Source: Aquifex sp.
Lineage (GTDB): Bacteria; Aquificota; Aquificia; Aquificales; Aquificaceae
Length of the DNA stretch: 5,559 nt
NCBI GenBank assembly: GCA_015487405.1
Contig: WFPV01000129.1
Coordinates: 1 to 5,559 of the forward strand
Direction of reading: 5' to 3'
Positions 4,573 through 5,559 of this stretch are shown here, in pieces. The notes beneath the pieces were generated by a model. That model was given only the letters and a program-made list of their open reading frames with translations. It was not told where the DNA came from and did not search any database. The translations under genes and the position numbers were made by a program. Within the stretch, counting starts at the first letter, position 1, and each line of letters starts with the position of its first letter.

Positions 4573-5559
4573 AGGGAACTGCAAGGCCGCTAATAAAGGC
4601 TGTTCCGGGCTTTAAGAAGGGAAGAAGCCTAAAAATATCTTCCTTTGAGTGTTCAAAGAAAACGGAAACCGCTTCAAGGTCGTTTTTTGTTATTAGCTTA
4701 AAGATTACCTGAGTGTTTAGCTGAGAAAGGATGAACTTACTTATATTTGCAGGTCTTTGAGTGATTGCTACAAGACCAAGCCTAAGTTTCCTTCCCTCCA
4801 TAGCTATCTTCTTCGCGTAAGTGTAAGCTACATTTTCCCTGCCTGTTGGAACGTCCCCCAATCCCCTCTCGGGAGCCACATTCTGAGCCTCCTCTATCAC
4901 CACAAGTCTGTCTTTAGGTTCTCTCTTTGCCTTAATAAACACTTCTTTGAGGATTAAACCTATCAGGTTAACCCTCGTCTCTGTTATATCTACTTCCTTA
5001 AAATTAAAGACCTTTATCCTTTCGGGAGCATTTAAAACCTTTTTTATTTCCTCAATTATCTGCGGTTGCAAGAGAAGAGCTTCCTCCCCGTAGGTTTTTT
5101 TTAGGTGCTCTATGGCCTCTCTCAGTTCGTCCCTGAAAACTTTTGCTATTAGATGCTTTCCTGCTTCCATAAATATGTCAAATAAAGTGTATTGGGAAAG
5201 CTCTGTCCTCTCAAGGTCGGGCTTCAGAGCTCTCCTGAACACCGCGAAAAATTCCTTCTCTTCGGAAGAACGCTCCTCTAAAGTAGCTCCCCCCTCTCTT
5301 AGAAGCTCTTTTATATCTTCTACACTTATGGGAAAAAGTACATTTTGTAAAATAACTTCTCTAACCGGAAGTTCCTCTTTAAGCTCATCCGCATACTCTC
5401 CGTAGATGTCAAAAAGATAAACCTCCGCATCCTCTCTAAAGTTTTTTAAGAGCTTTTTAGTGAAGGTTGTCTTCCCCGAACCAGTCGTTCCAAGAACAGC
5501 CATATGCATAGGGATAACCTTGTCAAGGTCCAGAAAAGCCTTCACATCTGTCCCGTAAA
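4532..5559 (-). CDS. HerA-like (DUF87) hexameric ATPase / DNA translocase, 5' end outside window
   Basis: A P-loop ATPase of the HerA/FtsK group, predicted to form a ring that translocates DNA, in archaea together with the nuclease NurA in end resection. Numbered from the GTG at 5545: Walker A GTTGSGKT at 19-26, the following strand with FDIYGEY at 45-51, a helical insertion at about 75-175, Walker B RLVVIEEAQNVAP at 213-225 with the catalytic Glu, the candidate arginine-finger region EGRKLRLGL at 250-258, and the sensor ITQRP at 261-265 followed by SQLNTQVIFKL. The C-terminus is complete. The GTG would leave only 18 residues before Walker A, whereas HerA proteins carry an N-terminal HAS-barrel. 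The frame stays open to the edge (YGTD precedes V), so I treat the gene as truncated at its 5' end. GGGA just upstream of the GTG keeps a short form possible. Assignment to the superfamily is firm; true HerA versus a relative is less so. Confidence 0.88.
   Translation of the reverse strand, partial: YGTDVKAFLDLDKVIPMHMAVLGTTGSGKTTFTKKLLKNFREDAEVYLFDIYGEYADELKEELPVREVILQNVLFPISVEDIKELLREGGATLEERSSEEKEFFAVFRRALKPDLERTELSQYTLFDIFMEAGKHLIAKVFRDELREAIEHLKKTYGEEALLLQPQIIEEIKKVLNAPERIKVFNFKEVDITETRVNLIGLILKEVFIKAKREPKDRLVVIEEAQNVAPERGLGDVPTGRENVAYTYAKKIAMEGRKLRLGLVAITQRPANISKFILSQLNTQVIFKLITKNDLEAVSVFFEHSKEDIFRLLPFLKPGTAFISGLAVPFSFLFRMEEIPYY

Noticed and set aside
4757..5405. Two plus-strand open frames opposite the HerA-like gene
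   Set aside because: Both are antisense to a gene with clear Walker motifs, are Ser/Cys-rich in composition unlike the other proteins here, and show no family features.

Overview
The window reads as a piece of a chromosome from a hyperthermophilic bacterium of the Aquificales, close to Aquifex or Hydrogenobacter. This is inferred from gene content (a bacterial DUF1931 histone-fold protein, an atpA not followed by atpG/atpD), from the proteins being rich in Lys, Glu, Arg and Ile, and from heavy use of ATA (Ile) and AGA/AGG (Arg) codons. I could not run a search, so genus and species stay open.

Layout. (1) Bases 1-2502, plus strand: the 3' part of atpA (F1-ATPase alpha subunit, its N-terminal ~70 residues lying off the left edge), then a DUF72/YecE-family TIM-barrel protein, then a two-repeat TPR protein. 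Gaps are 30 and 11 bases, so this looks like one transcription unit. (2) Bases 2499-2999, minus strand: a DUF1931 double-histone-fold protein, convergent with the TPR gene; the two stop codons overlap within the palindrome TTAA. (3) Bases 3000-3058: a 59-base, very AT-rich divergent promoter region with a tandem 11-base direct repeat. (4) Bases 3059-4308, plus strand: a small coiled-coil diguanylate cyclase (GGDEF) starting at TTG behind a strong Shine-Dalgarno, then an 11-base gap and a TsaC/Sua5-family tRNA threonylcarbamoyladenylate synthase. (5) Bases 4309-4572: no intact gene, but a coding-like stretch broken by one amber codon or one frameshift, best read as a small decayed or interrupted gene. 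(6) Bases 4532-5559, minus strand: a HerA/DUF87-type hexameric ATPase whose N-terminal part runs off the right edge.

The genes do not form one pathway. They cover energy conservation (atpA), translation fidelity (tsaC), c-di-GMP signalling (GGDEF), DNA organisation or processing (histone-fold protein, HerA-like ATPase) and two uncharacterised proteins (DUF72, TPR). The mixture fits the loosely ordered operons described for Aquifex. No RNA gene, CRISPR array, insertion sequence or clear intrinsic terminator was seen. The points most worth a second look are the interrupted small gene at 4333-4572, the bacterial histone-fold protein with its repeat-bearing promoter, and the HerA-like ATPase whose nuclease partner is not in view.
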